Below, piece by piece: positions 1-9,139 of a DNA stretch of 48,956 bases. A program made the position numbers and the translations under genes. Source of the stretch: CAZFLY01 sp964519995. GTDB taxonomy: Bacteria; Planctomycetota; Phycisphaerae; Sedimentisphaerales; Anaerobacaceae. Positions within the stretch are counted from its first letter, which is position 1; the number at the start of each line of letters is the position of its first letter. The stretch is taken from assembly GCA_964519995.1 (NCBI GenBank), contig CAZFLY010000019.1:1-48956 (forward strand), in the 5' to 3' direction. The notes beneath the pieces were generated by a model. That model made no database searches, was not told where the DNA came from, and was given only the letters and a program-made list of their open reading frames with translations.

Positions 1-334
1 CTAAAATTGAACCTCTTAATATTACGATACCAGGCACAATAAAGGAGATCCACGAGGCATATATAGGATGTCGTAAATATGCATAAACTCCTTTTTTGCA
101 TAACCTGCTTTCATAATAATATCTGTCGATTGTGAACGCAGGAATAAGAAAGATAATTAATCCAACTCCAATTAAAAAGATGCCAACTATAATGTTGATT
201 AATCCTGTATAAATAACAAATCTTAGTTCAGGAAATACAATATTTTGAATAGCAAATACAATTGCAGCTAAAATCAATGAAATTATAGTAAATTTTGGAC
301 CAACACCCCATCTTGTCATTTGTTTATTATTCAT
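1..334 (-). CDS. ICMT/PEMT-like membrane methyltransferase (partial, runs off the left edge)
   Basis: The minus strand is open from an ATG at 332-334 to the window edge, giving 111 residues with the C-terminus missing. Hydrophobic stretches lie at about residues 14-33, 38-65 and 94-108. Residues 86-90 read YLRHP, preceded by KKGVYA and followed by IYASW; this matches the G-x-Y-x-x-x-RHP-x-Y motif of the isoprenylcysteine carboxyl methyltransferase / phospholipid N-methyltransferase family, whose members are integral membrane proteins using S-adenosylmethionine. The substrate cannot be told from this part, and bacterial members are often of unknown substrate. No clear Shine-Dalgarno precedes the ATG. 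It is AT-richer than the genes that follow. Confidence 0.72.
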   Translation of the reverse strand, partial: MNNKQMTRWGVGPKFTIISLILAAIVFAIQNIVFPELRFVIYTGLINIIVGIFLIGVGLIIFLIPAFTIDRYYYESRLCKKGVYAYLRHPIYASWISFIVPGIVILRGSIL

Positions 335-457
335 TTTTAGTTTTATTAGGGACAGTTGCCGTTTTCTGTGCATCCGCCTTAGTATTGTAGCGACTATCTT
401 GCTGCTTGCAATGACAACGAACATCAAGTATCGAGCCATCCTTCTTTTTCAATTTGG

Positions 458-1963
458 TTATTTAATTTTCTTTTCACACATATAGGCAGCCATAAGGGCA
501 CCGGGTACTCCGCCTATTTGCGTAGCCCAGCACGAGCCGATATATAGATTCTTAATAGGCGTAGCGACATTAACGTCCATTGCTCTTGAATAGAATTTCT
601 TTTCTGGATTCCAGCTCCATGCAGAACTTGCACCGGCTGTGTTGTGCGTATAACGCTCGTATGTTAGTGGAGTCGCTGCATCTTGATATTCTACTAAGTT
701 CGTCAGGCCAGGCACGATGATCTGTGCCCTTTTAATTAAAGCATTTGCCGCTTTATCTTTTAATTGTTTGTATTTTTGTTTGTCTGAGCCGCCCCAGTTT
801 TCCATCCACCCTGTAGGAGGCATCGCCTGCAGCATTAGCGAAGATCTGCCCTTAGGAGCAAGCTCAGAATTCATCAACGAAGGGGAATAGAGACTGAAAG
901 ATGTTTTTCCAAAAAAATCTTCATCGTTTTGACTATTTATATCTTCGCCTTTTTTCCCTTCGGCATACATCACATAGGGCAGCTTCATGTATTTTCGCAA
1001 TTCATCGTTTGAGATTTTCAGGCCCAGATAAACCGTGAAGATTCCTTCGGATACCGCAGCGTTTTTTATCTTTTCCTGTAATTGGGTAGGAACAAGGGAT
1101 TTATTATCGAGGAGTTTGAGAAAGGTTTTTTTGTAATCGCTGGCAGATATTACATAGTCAGCGTCGAGGTTCCGGCCGTTACTTGAAACACCAATCGCTG
1201 TACAATCTTTGGTCAGTATTTTATCTACGTATGAATTTAGCTTTAATTGTCCGCCTGAATCCTTAAAATTATCCGCAAGTACATTAGCCCACGATTGCAT
1301 GCCATCAGAGACGGTCCAATAGTCTTCGAGCATGACAAACGCCCCACCGAGAATCCAGGCTCCCATGTCGGGATAGAAAAGATTAGTCAGAAAATTGTAG
1401 AGTTCTGATTGTTCTGGAAAGTACCGAGCGTTGAATTCCCCTATGGTTATATCGGCATACTGCTTTGTTATTTTCATCGACTTGTGCTCACGAATTAGAT
1501 ATGAAGCTATTGCCAATGAAAGACGTGGGCCGCTATACAGCAGAGGAATAGGTCTTTCTGCGGAGAATCGGGCCGCACTGTGCATCTGGTCTACTTCGGC
1601 GAAGTATCTGTTGAGGCTGTCCTTTTCTGCCGGAAATGCATCATATAGCATCTTCTTGAAATCCTGATACGAATTTGGCATGCAGTCGAGATTATCCGAC
1701 ACCCAGCGTGCCCTCTGCCTGACGAATGATATTTTGTCAAGCACTCCAATGTCAATCATCGCCTTGAATATTGATGGAGAGGCTTCGAAGGAAAGTGTTC
1801 CGCTTTCAAAGTAGAAACCTTGCCTATAGAAGCCAGCAGTGTATCCTCCCGGTGCCGAATGTGATTCAAATATTGTGACTTTGTGCCCTTGTTTTGCGAG
1901 CAGGTTACCGGTGACGAGGCCGCCGATACCAGAGCCTATAATAGCTACAGATTTACCTATCAT
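458..1963 (-). CDS. FAD-dependent phytoene desaturase/carotenoid isomerase-like oxidoreductase
   Basis: A 501-residue flavoprotein. The N-terminus carries the dinucleotide-binding GSGIGG motif at residues 10-15 and the ribose-binding acidic residue E33, and the C-terminus carries the family's second FAD motif (NLYIGSCWATQIGGVPGAL), as in CrtI, CrtISO and related retinol saturase-like enzymes. These act on polyene or isoprenoid chains at membranes. There is no other carotenoid gene in the window, so the substrate is not assignable; many planctomycete members of this superfamily are simply called NAD(P)/FAD-dependent oxidoreductases. Length is normal for the family. The ATG at 1963 has only a weak GGCAG upstream. 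Confidence 0.85.
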   Translation of the reverse strand: MIGKSVAIIGSGIGGLVTGNLLAKQGHKVTIFESHSAPGGYTAGFYRQGFYFESGTLSFEASPSIFKAMIDIGVLDKISFVRQRARWVSDNLDCMPNSYQDFKKMLYDAFPAEKDSLNRYFAEVDQMHSAARFSAERPIPLLYSGPRLSLAIASYLIREHKSMKITKQYADITIGEFNARYFPEQSELYNFLTNLFYPDMGAWILGGAFVMLEDYWTVSDGMQSWANVLADNFKDSGGQLKLNSYVDKILTKDCTAIGVSSNGRNLDADYVISASDYKKTFLKLLDNKSLVPTQLQEKIKNAAVSEGIFTVYLGLKISNDELRKYMKLPYVMYAEGKKGEDINSQNDEDFFGKTSFSLYSPSLMNSELAPKGRSSLMLQAMPPTGWMENWGGSDKQKYKQLKDKAANALIKRAQIIVPGLTNLVEYQDAATPLTYERYTHNTAGASSAWSWNPEKKFYSRAMDVNVATPIKNLYIGSCWATQIGGVPGALMAAYMCEKKIK

Positions 1964-2146
1964 CTTGACTGCCTTTCAACATTGCTGCACCAAATTTTGC
2001 GAGCATCATAAGTGTAGTCGAAGAACCTCATCAATCCTCCACGCGAATGTGGTAAACAATCTTTTGAATTTTGATTTGTCATTTTTACATTTTGATTTCT
2101 AATTTTTTATTTTCCCTCTATCCTTCGTCCTCTGTCATCCCTCCAC

Positions 2147-4372
2147 CTACCGTAGTAGCTGAAAAAAATTACTATAGTCATCCGTCCACATTTTGATTGA
2201 GCCAAGGTCTTTATCAGCAATTCGAGGTGAAGATGCATCAACAATACACTTCTGACTAAGAAAGTTTATATCTTTTGTCAGTAGAATCCAATCCGCCTCA
2301 TAGGAAAGATCATCACAGGCCTTTGAAACAATATTAGATCCAGAAAGGTTATACTCGTCAGCTAACTTCCAGATAATTGGTCGAAAATCCAAATATCGAT
2401 TCGAGATGTGAATTGCGATGACTCCCCCATCGCGAATGTGTCGCAGGTAGACATTGAACGCCTCCTTCGTCAGCAGATGGGCCGGTGGTGTACCGCCACA
2501 GAAGGCATCCAAAGCCAGAATATCGAATCTCTGTGGCTCCTCATTTTCAAGAGAAACACGAGCATCACCCAAAACGATATCTACCTCGGCTTTGCAGTCG
2601 GACACAAAGCTGAAGTAGCCGTCCTTGGTCGCCGCTAACTCGACTATAGCAGGATTAATCTCGTAGATTCGATAATAGTCACCATCTCGCCCATATGTGG
2701 CCAGCGTTCCAGCCCCTAATCCTATTATGCCTACCCTCATCTGATTATTAAGACGGTCGGTACTCTTATATCGAGGGTGATTTATAATAGCCAGTCCAAT
2801 ACCGCTATTTTCTGTGTAATAGCTCGTCGGTAATCTACGATCATGCTGCAATTGGAATCCATGCACGGTCTGCCCATGGAACAGCACATTTTGATGTTTT
2901 GTTAAATCAGGCGGACTTAATTCTACTACTCGCAGAATACCATAGAAATTACGGCGCATGGCGATTGTTCTTTTCCAAGGTATATCAGTGGCTAAATACT
3001 CATCAAAACCAAGCCTTGCCGCAACTGCAAATATTGTGTTTTGGTAGCTCTGTGGCAACCGTTCGATCAACAAGAAGAACGGTGCAATGCCCAACACAAA
3101 CACCATGGCAGCAGCAGGGACACGAAGTCCCCATCCCCATCCGGGAATGTTCAACAGCGATCCCCGTTCGCAGAGCACAGCTACAAGTACAGCGCAGCCG
3201 CAAACAAAGTAGCCAATATATAACTCCCAAAGAACTTGAAAGAAGTAGGGAGCAATGATCCCGACGAAAAAACCGCCTAATGCGCCACCTATAGATATTA
3301 TCAGGTAAAATTGTGTTAGATAGCGTGAACTGGGCTTGAGTTTCACCAGTTCGCCGTGACAGAGCATGCAGCAGATGAAGAGGGCAAAGTAATATACCGA
3401 CATCTGCTCAATAATTCCCACGTCATAAATGCCACCCACTGCCGCCGTCGGCATCTTTAATATCGTTCTGCCAACAAATAGCATTATCACACCGGCGGTA
3501 ATGACGAACAGCGGCCTGAAGTAAAACCATTGACTTGAAAAGCACAAGATGAATGTCACCAAGTAGATGCCTAACGGCAGAACCCAGAAGAAGGGGACAA
3601 CAGCAATTTCTTCTGTGACCTGATTCGTGGTGGCCAGCAGTACCGTCGACGCGGCTGCTGCTAAGGTCAACCAAAGCATACGCTGTAGCCAGTTAAGTTT
3701 CCCTGTTTCAGAAGACTCAGCGGAAAAATTAACAAACTGATGATTAGAGGATGGTTGAGTCTTGCTGTGTCTTCCTGATTGCCATGCTATGAGGCCGCAA
3801 AACAACGCGAAAACAAGATATAGACCAGCCCAGATTTCGGTCTGGAGACTTAAGGCAAAGTTGGGCTCTACCAGGAACGGATAACTCAGAAGCCCCAGCA
3901 ATGAGCCTGCATTGGATAGTGCATACAATCGGTACGGGGAGTAAGAGCGAAATGCCTGACTGAACCATGCTTGTAATAGCGAACTGGTGGTCGAGAGAAT
4001 GAAAAACGGCAAGCCTACACCGATTGTAAGCAAACCAATGACTTGCACGACTGGGATATACCCGGCTGTAGGCTTCCAGGTAGCGCCGGGAAGCAACGGC
4101 AATCCCCAGGCAAGCGTCTGTAACGCGAGTAAACCAATTGAAACAACCAACAAAAGCAGATGGACTATGCTCTGTCTTCGAGCTGAGAGCTTGCTGACTA
4201 TCTCGTGCGAATAGGCATAGCCGCACGCCAGCAGCACCTGGAAGAACAACATGCAGGTAATCCATACATTTGCTGTGCCGCCGAACCAAGGCAGAATATA
4301 CTTGGCAATGATCAACTGCACCTGAAACAGTAGCATCGCACTCAAAAAAACCGTCAAAACATATAGAGCCAT
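2147..4372 (-). CDS. Fused MFS/spermidine synthase-like membrane protein
   Basis: 741 residues in two parts. Residues 1 to about 440 are a series of hydrophobic segments with the opening typical of this fusion family (FLSAMLLFQVQLIIAKYILPWFGG). Residues 545-741 form a Rossmann methyltransferase-type domain with the SAM/dcSAM-binding motif IGLGAGTLATYG, an acidic EIN at the second strand, GDAR, and LALDAFCGG with the PPAHLLTKEAF segment of spermidine synthases. Such fusions are widespread and mostly uncharacterised; polyamine synthesis is plausible but the aminopropyltransferase activity is inferred only from homology. No speD-like or speE partner gene lies nearby. It stands alone on the minus strand. 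Confidence 0.85.
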   Translation of the reverse strand: MALYVLTVFLSAMLLFQVQLIIAKYILPWFGGTANVWITCMLFFQVLLACGYAYSHEIVSKLSARRQSIVHLLLLVVSIGLLALQTLAWGLPLLPGATWKPTAGYIPVVQVIGLLTIGVGLPFFILSTTSSLLQAWFSQAFRSYSPYRLYALSNAGSLLGLLSYPFLVEPNFALSLQTEIWAGLYLVFALFCGLIAWQSGRHSKTQPSSNHQFVNFSAESSETGKLNWLQRMLWLTLAAAASTVLLATTNQVTEEIAVVPFFWVLPLGIYLVTFILCFSSQWFYFRPLFVITAGVIMLFVGRTILKMPTAAVGGIYDVGIIEQMSVYYFALFICCMLCHGELVKLKPSSRYLTQFYLIISIGGALGGFFVGIIAPYFFQVLWELYIGYFVCGCAVLVAVLCERGSLLNIPGWGWGLRVPAAAMVFVLGIAPFFLLIERLPQSYQNTIFAVAARLGFDEYLATDIPWKRTIAMRRNFYGILRVVELSPPDLTKHQNVLFHGQTVHGFQLQHDRRLPTSYYTENSGIGLAIINHPRYKSTDRLNNQMRVGIIGLGAGTLATYGRDGDYYRIYEINPAIVELAATKDGYFSFVSDCKAEVDIVLGDARVSLENEEPQRFDILALDAFCGGTPPAHLLTKEAFNVYLRHIRDGGVIAIHISNRYLDFRPIIWKLADEYNLSGSNIVSKACDDLSYEADWILLTKDINFLSQKCIVDASSPRIADKDLGSIKMWTDDYSNFFQLLR

Positions 4373-4701
4373 TAATTTCGTTCCATTTGAAAGTATAGCA
4401 CGCCTAAGTTCTTATACCATAATTACCAATATCCTGACAATGTTGCAGACTGCAGCTCACGATTGTATTATAATCTGATTCATTTTTGCGTCAGACAAGC
4501 CAGTGAAACTAACGTCCCTTAGCTTGTATTTCCTATAAAAGCCCTAAAAATGCTTTATTTTGAGGTTTTTCTCTTGACATCGAGTTTTCCCGAGTATTAT
4601 AATACGCATTAAATAAAAGCATCTTTTTATTCGCATCAGTATGCATACAGTTTGAGGAGGATGGCTATTCTTTTTGCGTAGTTTATCTTAAGGAGGAAAA
4701 A
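4373..4701. other. Intergenic region with divergent promoter area
   Basis: The stretch separates the divergent membrane fusion gene and the PEP-CTERM-like gene. It is AT-rich and holds the promoter listed separately at 4574-4603 and a strong Shine-Dalgarno AAGGAGG at 4690-4696. No further coding sequence is seen. Confidence 0.6.
4574..4603 (+). promoter_or_regulatory. Sigma-70-type promoter for the PEP-CTERM-like gene
   Basis: TTGACA at 4574-4579 and TATAAT at 4598-4603 with an 18-bp spacer: both hexamers are the exact consensus. It lies about 100 bp before the ATG at 4702, leaving a 5' leader of roughly 90 nucleotides. Confidence 0.65.
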
Positions 4702-5418
4702 ATGCAGGGTGGAAAATTTCTGATTGTATCGTTGATGTCATTGTTCATTTTCTGTGGACTTACTGTCGAGGTTTGGGCCTTACCAACAGTTGAGTTCCAC
4801 TCGAGCTCTTGGTCTTTGAGTATTGATGGCTCTTATAAAGTATTAACAATCAGTGACGCTTGGATTTGGGCGGTCAATGGTGACTGGACTGATCCATTGT
4901 ATGATCGCGGAGAAGTCAGAATACCAGAGATGACAGTAACTGGAAATTCAATAGATGGTTGGACTTTATCCGGAGGAACTATTAAAATATTCGATTGGGA
5001 ATTTCCAGCGACTGAATATATGGTTGGCACATTGGGAGTTGGCGACCTCATACCGGATGGTAATGACTTAACTGCATATACCAACTTACAAACTGACATC
5101 GTTGTTACCAGTGTTAACAATTCTATTGGCTCAGATGCACTGGATCAGATCGACGCTGTCGGAAAGTTGGACTTTAATCTCGACTTTGTCGGTTATGCTG
5201 TGGAGCCGGATCAACTTGATTTTGAAACTGCGCTCCAGAAGGGCAAAAAGGGCGTCGTATACGAGTATTATTCAGCCAAGAAAAAGAAAGGTGTCGGGGA
5301 CGGTTCTATGACCGTTATTCCCGCCCCTGGTGCTCTTGTTCTTAGCAGTGTTGGTCTTGTATTTGGCAGCGCTGGAGCAAATTTGGTCAACTGGCTGCGC
5401 AGGCGAAAAAAAGGGTAG
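4702..5418 (+). CDS. Exported protein with PEP-CTERM-like variant sorting tail
   Basis: 238 residues. The first 27 form a signal peptide (basic start, hydrophobic SLMSLFIFCGLTV, cleavage near VWA-LP). The body has no family I recognise. The C-terminus, about residues 206-238, has IPAPGA, a hydrophobic span and WLRRRKKG, the tripartite layout of PEP-CTERM/exosortase-type sorting signals in the variant form frequent in Phycisphaerae. This predicts export and processing at the cell surface; no exosortase gene is present in the window. The start is fixed by AAGGAGG at 4690-4696, five bases before the ATG. The consensus promoter and strong ribosome-binding site suggest high expression. A lysine cluster (AKKKKGVG) precedes the tail. 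Confidence 0.75.
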   Translation: MQGGKFLIVSLMSLFIFCGLTVEVWALPTVEFHSSSWSLSIDGSYKVLTISDAWIWAVNGDWTDPLYDRGEVRIPEMTVTGNSIDGWTLSGGTIKIFDWEFPATEYMVGTLGVGDLIPDGNDLTAYTNLQTDIVVTSVNNSIGSDALDQIDAVGKLDFNLDFVGYAVEPDQLDFETALQKGKKGVVYEYYSAKKKKGVGDGSMTVIPAPGALVLSSVGLVFGSAGANLVNWLRRRKKG

Positions 5419-5498
5419 AGTATCCGGCTCGTCTTAGCAAGGTCATAACTTGATACTGCAAAAAAGTGTTTTCATAGCGGGGGAAACACTGAATAAAT

Positions 5499-6533
5499 CT
5501 AAAATTCAATTAGCGCTTTAACTACACCATCGCGATAGTCCACAACCATATCAAAGGCCTTCTTGGTTTGTTCAAGCGCAAACCTGTGCGTTATCATAAA
5601 ATCAACGCTGACTTTTCCCGTAGCAATCAAATCGATCGCTGCTTGAGTGCACTTATTCTGTCGCCTGACGTTTATTATCGTTAGCTCCTTTCTACGAAGC
5701 TTATCAATAAGGAATGATATCCGCTCTATACGTGGAATGCCAATGAGCATCAGTTTGCCGCCGGGCTTGAGCAGCTCGATGGCCTGGTCGATGGTTTCCT
5801 GCTGGCCCGCACATTCATACACTACGTCCATTCCACCAGGCTGTCTTTCGAGAATTTCACTGACCACATTCTGCGTAGTTGGATTGCCTACCCAGGCGAC
5901 GCCACTTCGTCTGGCTATATCAATACGCTCAGGTATTTTTTCGGTCATATAGCAGGTGGAAATCCCAGCAGCCTTGGCGGCGACCATACAGCACAATCCT
6001 ACAGGACCCGCACCTAGTACAGCCACATCAGCATCTCTCGGCAAATATGAGTTCTTCACCGAGTATACAGCGATAGCCAGAGGTTCGCACAAGACGCCCT
6101 GCTCAAGTGTGATTTTGCCTTCCGTAGGAAAACAGTTTTCTTCAGGCATGATGATATATTCGCAGAGACAGCCATTGCCCTGACCAGGCGTACCGAGAAA
6201 CCGCAGGTTATAGCACGTGTTTTCCCTGCCCATTCTGCATTGATTGCATTTGTGACAGGAAACGGCCGGGTCAACGACCACAATGTCACCGGCTCTAACT
6301 CGGGTCACCGAGCTGCCGACAGCCTTAACTGTCGCAGCGCATTCATGGCCTACTATGAAGGGATACTTGACTACTTGTTCGCCGATTTTGCCGGTCTCGT
6401 AATAATGCACGTCGGAGCCACAGATACCAACCCAGTCAATTTTAAGTAGTACATCTGTATTCTTTTCTATCTTCGGCTCGGGCACATCCCGCAATTCCAT
6501 CTGGCCAATGCCCGTCAACATAACTGCTTTCAT
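5499..6533 (-). CDS. Zinc-dependent sorbitol/xylitol dehydrogenase-like alcohol dehydrogenase
   Basis: 344 residues of the medium-chain dehydrogenase/reductase family. Catalytic zinc ligands are C38 (GICGSDVHYY), H63-E64 (GHE) and probably E150 (CEP); the structural zinc is held by C93, C96, C99 and C107. The NAD fold has GAGPVG at 174-179, followed by an acidic residue after the second strand (TEK), which favours NAD over NADP. The DVHYYETGKIG segment is typical of L-iditol/sorbitol/xylitol dehydrogenases, which oxidise a polyol to a ketose. It has a good GAGGAG ribosome-binding site and lies 38 bp after the cyclotransferase gene, as last gene of a four-gene minus-strand run. The exact polyol is not known. 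Confidence 0.88.
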   Translation of the reverse strand: MKAVMLTGIGQMELRDVPEPKIEKNTDVLLKIDWVGICGSDVHYYETGKIGEQVVKYPFIVGHECAATVKAVGSSVTRVRAGDIVVVDPAVSCHKCNQCRMGRENTCYNLRFLGTPGQGNGCLCEYIIMPEENCFPTEGKITLEQGVLCEPLAIAVYSVKNSYLPRDADVAVLGAGPVGLCCMVAAKAAGISTCYMTEKIPERIDIARRSGVAWVGNPTTQNVVSEILERQPGGMDVVYECAGQQETIDQAIELLKPGGKLMLIGIPRIERISFLIDKLRRKELTIINVRRQNKCTQAAIDLIATGKVSVDFMITHRFALEQTKKAFDMVVDYRDGVVKALIEF

Positions 6534-6571
6534 AGATACAACTCCTCAGAGAAATGTTTGTCTGGCAACAG

Positions 6572-7375
6572 CTATCTCTCGGCAACCAGTCTTATTTCAA
6601 ATATCTGGGGCCAATACTTGCCCGTCACAAATAATCGGTCGCCGGCAGCATCATACGCAATACCGTTTGGAACTTCTGCCTGACTATTGGACACAAGCTT
6701 TAAGATCTCCTGCAAGTTTACCCAGCCGGACACTTGTCCTGTCTTAGGGACAATCATGACAATACGCTCGGTGGGCCAGAGATTGGCGTATATGTGGCTT
6801 TTGACATATTCAAGCTCGTTAAGACCCTCGATGGGCCTTGTTCCGTCTCGAACCTCGATTGAGCCAACTTGGTCAAAAGTTTCAGTATCAAGAAGCCGCA
6901 GTGTTGCCGTACCATCACTTAGTATTAGATGTTCGCCATCATACGTAAGGCCCCAGCCTTCGCCGGAGTAGTTGAACGTATCAAGCACTTCAAATGTGTT
7001 CCTGTCATAAACAAATCCGACACCGGATTTGTATGTCAATTGCACTATTTCGTTTCCACAGATGGCTATTCCCTCGGCAAAAAATTCATCAGCCAACTTG
7101 TGCAGTTGCAGAATTCTTCCGGCACTCAGCTCAACTTTCCGCAACGTCGACTTTTCATAAAGACCGGTGCTTTCGTAAAGAACTCCGTCTTCGAATACGA
7201 GGCCCTGCGTAAAGGCCTGAGAATCATGAGGGTATGTGGCAACAACTTTACACGTGTAATTAACCGGTCCACCGGATGTTCCGGAGCTCGGGCAGGAGAC
7301 AATGACGACGCTTAGCGAGGACATCAGAAGCACCAAACAAATAAACCTCGAATGTTTCTTATAAAAGGTGGGCAT
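6572..7375 (-). CDS. Glutaminyl-peptide cyclotransferase (glutamine cyclotransferase family), lipoprotein-like
   Basis: 267 residues. A basic start and hydrophobic segment end in VVIVSC with the cysteine at 28, resembling a lipobox, so the protein is probably anchored on the outside of the cytoplasmic membrane or in the outer membrane. The rest is the five-bladed propeller glutamine cyclotransferase family: YPHDSQAFTQGLVFEDG, LYESTGLYEKSTLRKV, GEGWGLTYDGEHLILSDGT, GLNELEYVKSHIYANLW. The family converts N-terminal glutamine of peptides to pyroglutamate. It is 14 bp after the ychF-like gene, with no clear Shine-Dalgarno, consistent with co-transcription. The bacterial substrate proteins are unknown. 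Confidence 0.88.
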   Translation of the reverse strand: MPTFYKKHSRFICLVLLMSSLSVVIVSCPSSGTSGGPVNYTCKVVATYPHDSQAFTQGLVFEDGVLYESTGLYEKSTLRKVELSAGRILQLHKLADEFFAEGIAICGNEIVQLTYKSGVGFVYDRNTFEVLDTFNYSGEGWGLTYDGEHLILSDGTATLRLLDTETFDQVGSIEVRDGTRPIEGLNELEYVKSHIYANLWPTERIVMIVPKTGQVSGWVNLQEILKLVSNSQAEVPNGIAYDAAGDRLFVTGKYWPQIFEIRLVAER

Positions 7376-7389
7376 TAAGATTGGTTTAC

Positions 7390-8460
7390 CTACACATTGA
7401 ATCTGAAATTGATAATGTCGCCATCCTGAACGATATAGTCTTTGCCTTCGAGGCGGGTTTTCCCTGCTGCCTTGACGGCTTTTTCGTCACCAAGCTCTTT
7501 CAAATCACCGAAGCTAAAAGTCTCCGCGCGGATAAAGCCTCTCTTTATGTCACTGTGGATTTTCCCTGCTGCATCGAGAGCGGTTGTGCCATTTTTTATT
7601 GGCCAGGCTCGCAGCTCATTTGAGACGATAGTGATAAAACTAATAAGACCGAGCGCCTGATAACAACTCTTGACAAATTTATTAGCTGCCGGTTCAACAA
7701 TACCCAAATCTGCCATAAATTCAGCCCTGTTTTTAACATCCAATTGTGCCAGCTCGTATTCAAGTTTGGCGCACATTGCGGTAACAGGCACCGATTCGTC
7801 AATGACACCGACAAAATCAACCGTTTTACTCATCTTGTTTTCGCCAACGTTCACCGTCACGGCCATCGGTTTTAGTGTGAGAAAACCCAGCGACTTTATC
7901 ATCTCAACTTCAGCATCGGTCTCGATTGCGGAGCTTATGGGCTTTTCTGACTCGATTGTCTCCTGCAGCTTTTTGTGAAGGGCCAATTCGGCTTTATCCT
8001 GTGTCTGGGTTTTGGTAGGTTTATTGACCTGTTTTTCAAGACGTTCGATGCGAGTGGTGACAAGCTCAAGATCGGAAAGCAACAGCTCGGTCTGCAATTC
8101 CGACAAATCACCATGAGGGTCTATACGATTTCGGTAAGGTGGAATAGACAGATCTTCGAATGCTCGTACTATTAAAACGAGCATATCGACGGTTCTGATC
8201 TGATTGATTAATCGTCTTGCCGCTGCTCTACCATGCTCATCGGTAAAGCTAAAGCCAGGGATATCAAGACAGTCAATAGTCGTGTGGGTCGTCTTCTTGG
8301 GCTTGTAATATTTTTCGAGCCAGTCGAGTCTTTCATCCGGTACCGGAACAATCGCCTCTTCAATTGCAGTTGAGCCTGGCGGAGAAAGTGCTTTGCCACT
8401 TATAGCTGAAAGAATCGTACTTTTACCTGATTGCAGAAGACCGAGCAGTGCAACTTTCAA
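7390..8460 (-). CDS. ychF: YchF/Obg-family translation-associated GTPase/ATPase
   Basis: 356 residues, close to the usual 363. The P-loop GLLQSGKS is at residues 7-14, the G3 DIPG at 66-69, and the G4-equivalent is NVGE, matching the NxxE form that gives YchF proteins their preference for ATP. The C-terminal TGS domain is recognisable from FIRAETFSFGDL through TRLEGKDYIVQDGDIINFRFNV-like text that ends the protein. YchF binds ribosomes and has been linked to stress responses. The start is a TTG at 8460, supported by AAGGAGC seven bases upstream. It is 12 bp after the fumarase subunit gene. The first P-loop residues are slightly unusual (LLQ in place of the common PNV). Confidence 0.88.
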   Translation of the reverse strand: MKVALLGLLQSGKSTILSAISGKALSPPGSTAIEEAIVPVPDERLDWLEKYYKPKKTTHTTIDCLDIPGFSFTDEHGRAAARRLINQIRTVDMLVLIVRAFEDLSIPPYRNRIDPHGDLSELQTELLLSDLELVTTRIERLEKQVNKPTKTQTQDKAELALHKKLQETIESEKPISSAIETDAEVEMIKSLGFLTLKPMAVTVNVGENKMSKTVDFVGVIDESVPVTAMCAKLEYELAQLDVKNRAEFMADLGIVEPAANKFVKSCYQALGLISFITIVSNELRAWPIKNGTTALDAAGKIHSDIKRGFIRAETFSFGDLKELGDEKAVKAAGKTRLEGKDYIVQDGDIINFRFNV

Positions 8461-8472
8461 CTTGACAGCTCC

Positions 8473-9003
8473 TTATTTATAGATGGTATTCCCATGCGCA
8501 TCATAAGCAACAATGGCTGGAAAATCAAGAAGCTCAAGTTTCATTATGGATTCTGTGCCAAGTTCTTCATAGGCGATTATTTCCGCTGAAACGATGTATT
8601 TGCTCAATAGCGCCCCCGCCCCACCAATAGTCGAAAGATGAATAGCCCCATATTCTTGTAATGCTTGTCTGACCTCATCGCTTCGGTAGCCTTTTCCGAT
8701 CATCGCCTTCAAGCCGTGCGCAATGAGCTTCGGACTAAATGGATCCATTCTGGAGGAAGTTGTTGGACCTGCTGCGCCTATTACTTTACCCGGCCTTGCC
8801 GGCGTTGGCCCGACAAAGTAAATAATTGATCCTTCAAGCTGAAATGGTAGTGTCTGGCCGGCATCAATCGCTTCGCACAGTCTTTTATGTGCCATATCTC
8901 GGGCTGTATAGACAACGCCATCGATGAGTACCTCATCACCAGCCTTCAGCACATGCGATACAGCATCATTAAGAGGCGGCTGTAACTTGACCGGTTCTGC
9001 CAT
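8473..9003 (-). CDS. Class I fumarase/tartrate dehydratase beta subunit (C-terminal domain type)
   Basis: 176 residues matching the beta (C-terminal) domain of class I Fe-S fumarases and L(+)-tartrate dehydratases: LKAGDEVLIDGVVYTARDMAHKR, GSIIYFVGPTPARPGKVIGAAGPTTSSRMD, and STIGGAGALLSKY. In two-subunit enzymes it pairs with an alpha subunit that carries the 4Fe-4S cluster, to hydrate fumarate to malate. The alpha gene is normally directly upstream, but here the upstream 588 bp holds only repeats and then an unrelated prepilin-type gene, so the partner must be encoded elsewhere or be lost. It appears to head a run with ychF, the cyclotransferase and the dehydrogenase. The ATG at 9003 has no good Shine-Dalgarno. 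Confidence 0.88.
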   Translation of the reverse strand: MAEPVKLQPPLNDAVSHVLKAGDEVLIDGVVYTARDMAHKRLCEAIDAGQTLPFQLEGSIIYFVGPTPARPGKVIGAAGPTTSSRMDPFSPKLIAHGLKAMIGKGYRSDEVRQALQEYGAIHLSTIGGAGALLSKYIVSAEIIAYEELGTESIMKLELLDFPAIVAYDAHGNTIYK

Positions 9004-9139
9004 AGCTATTCATCAGCCGAAATAGTACTTAGAATACTCTCGGGAATAAATAAGAATTCTACATCATATTCAGGAATCTTGCTAACCTAAAAATGGGAGC
9101 TTGAGGAAAAACTAAGAGCGTCTAACGAAATGAGAAAAT

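Noticed and set aside
3744..4289. 181-codon open frame on the minus strand in another frame of the MFS/spermidine synthase gene
   Set aside because: It is a shadow frame: no family text, cysteine/arginine-rich composition, and the overlapping 741-aa frame has clear domain motifs.
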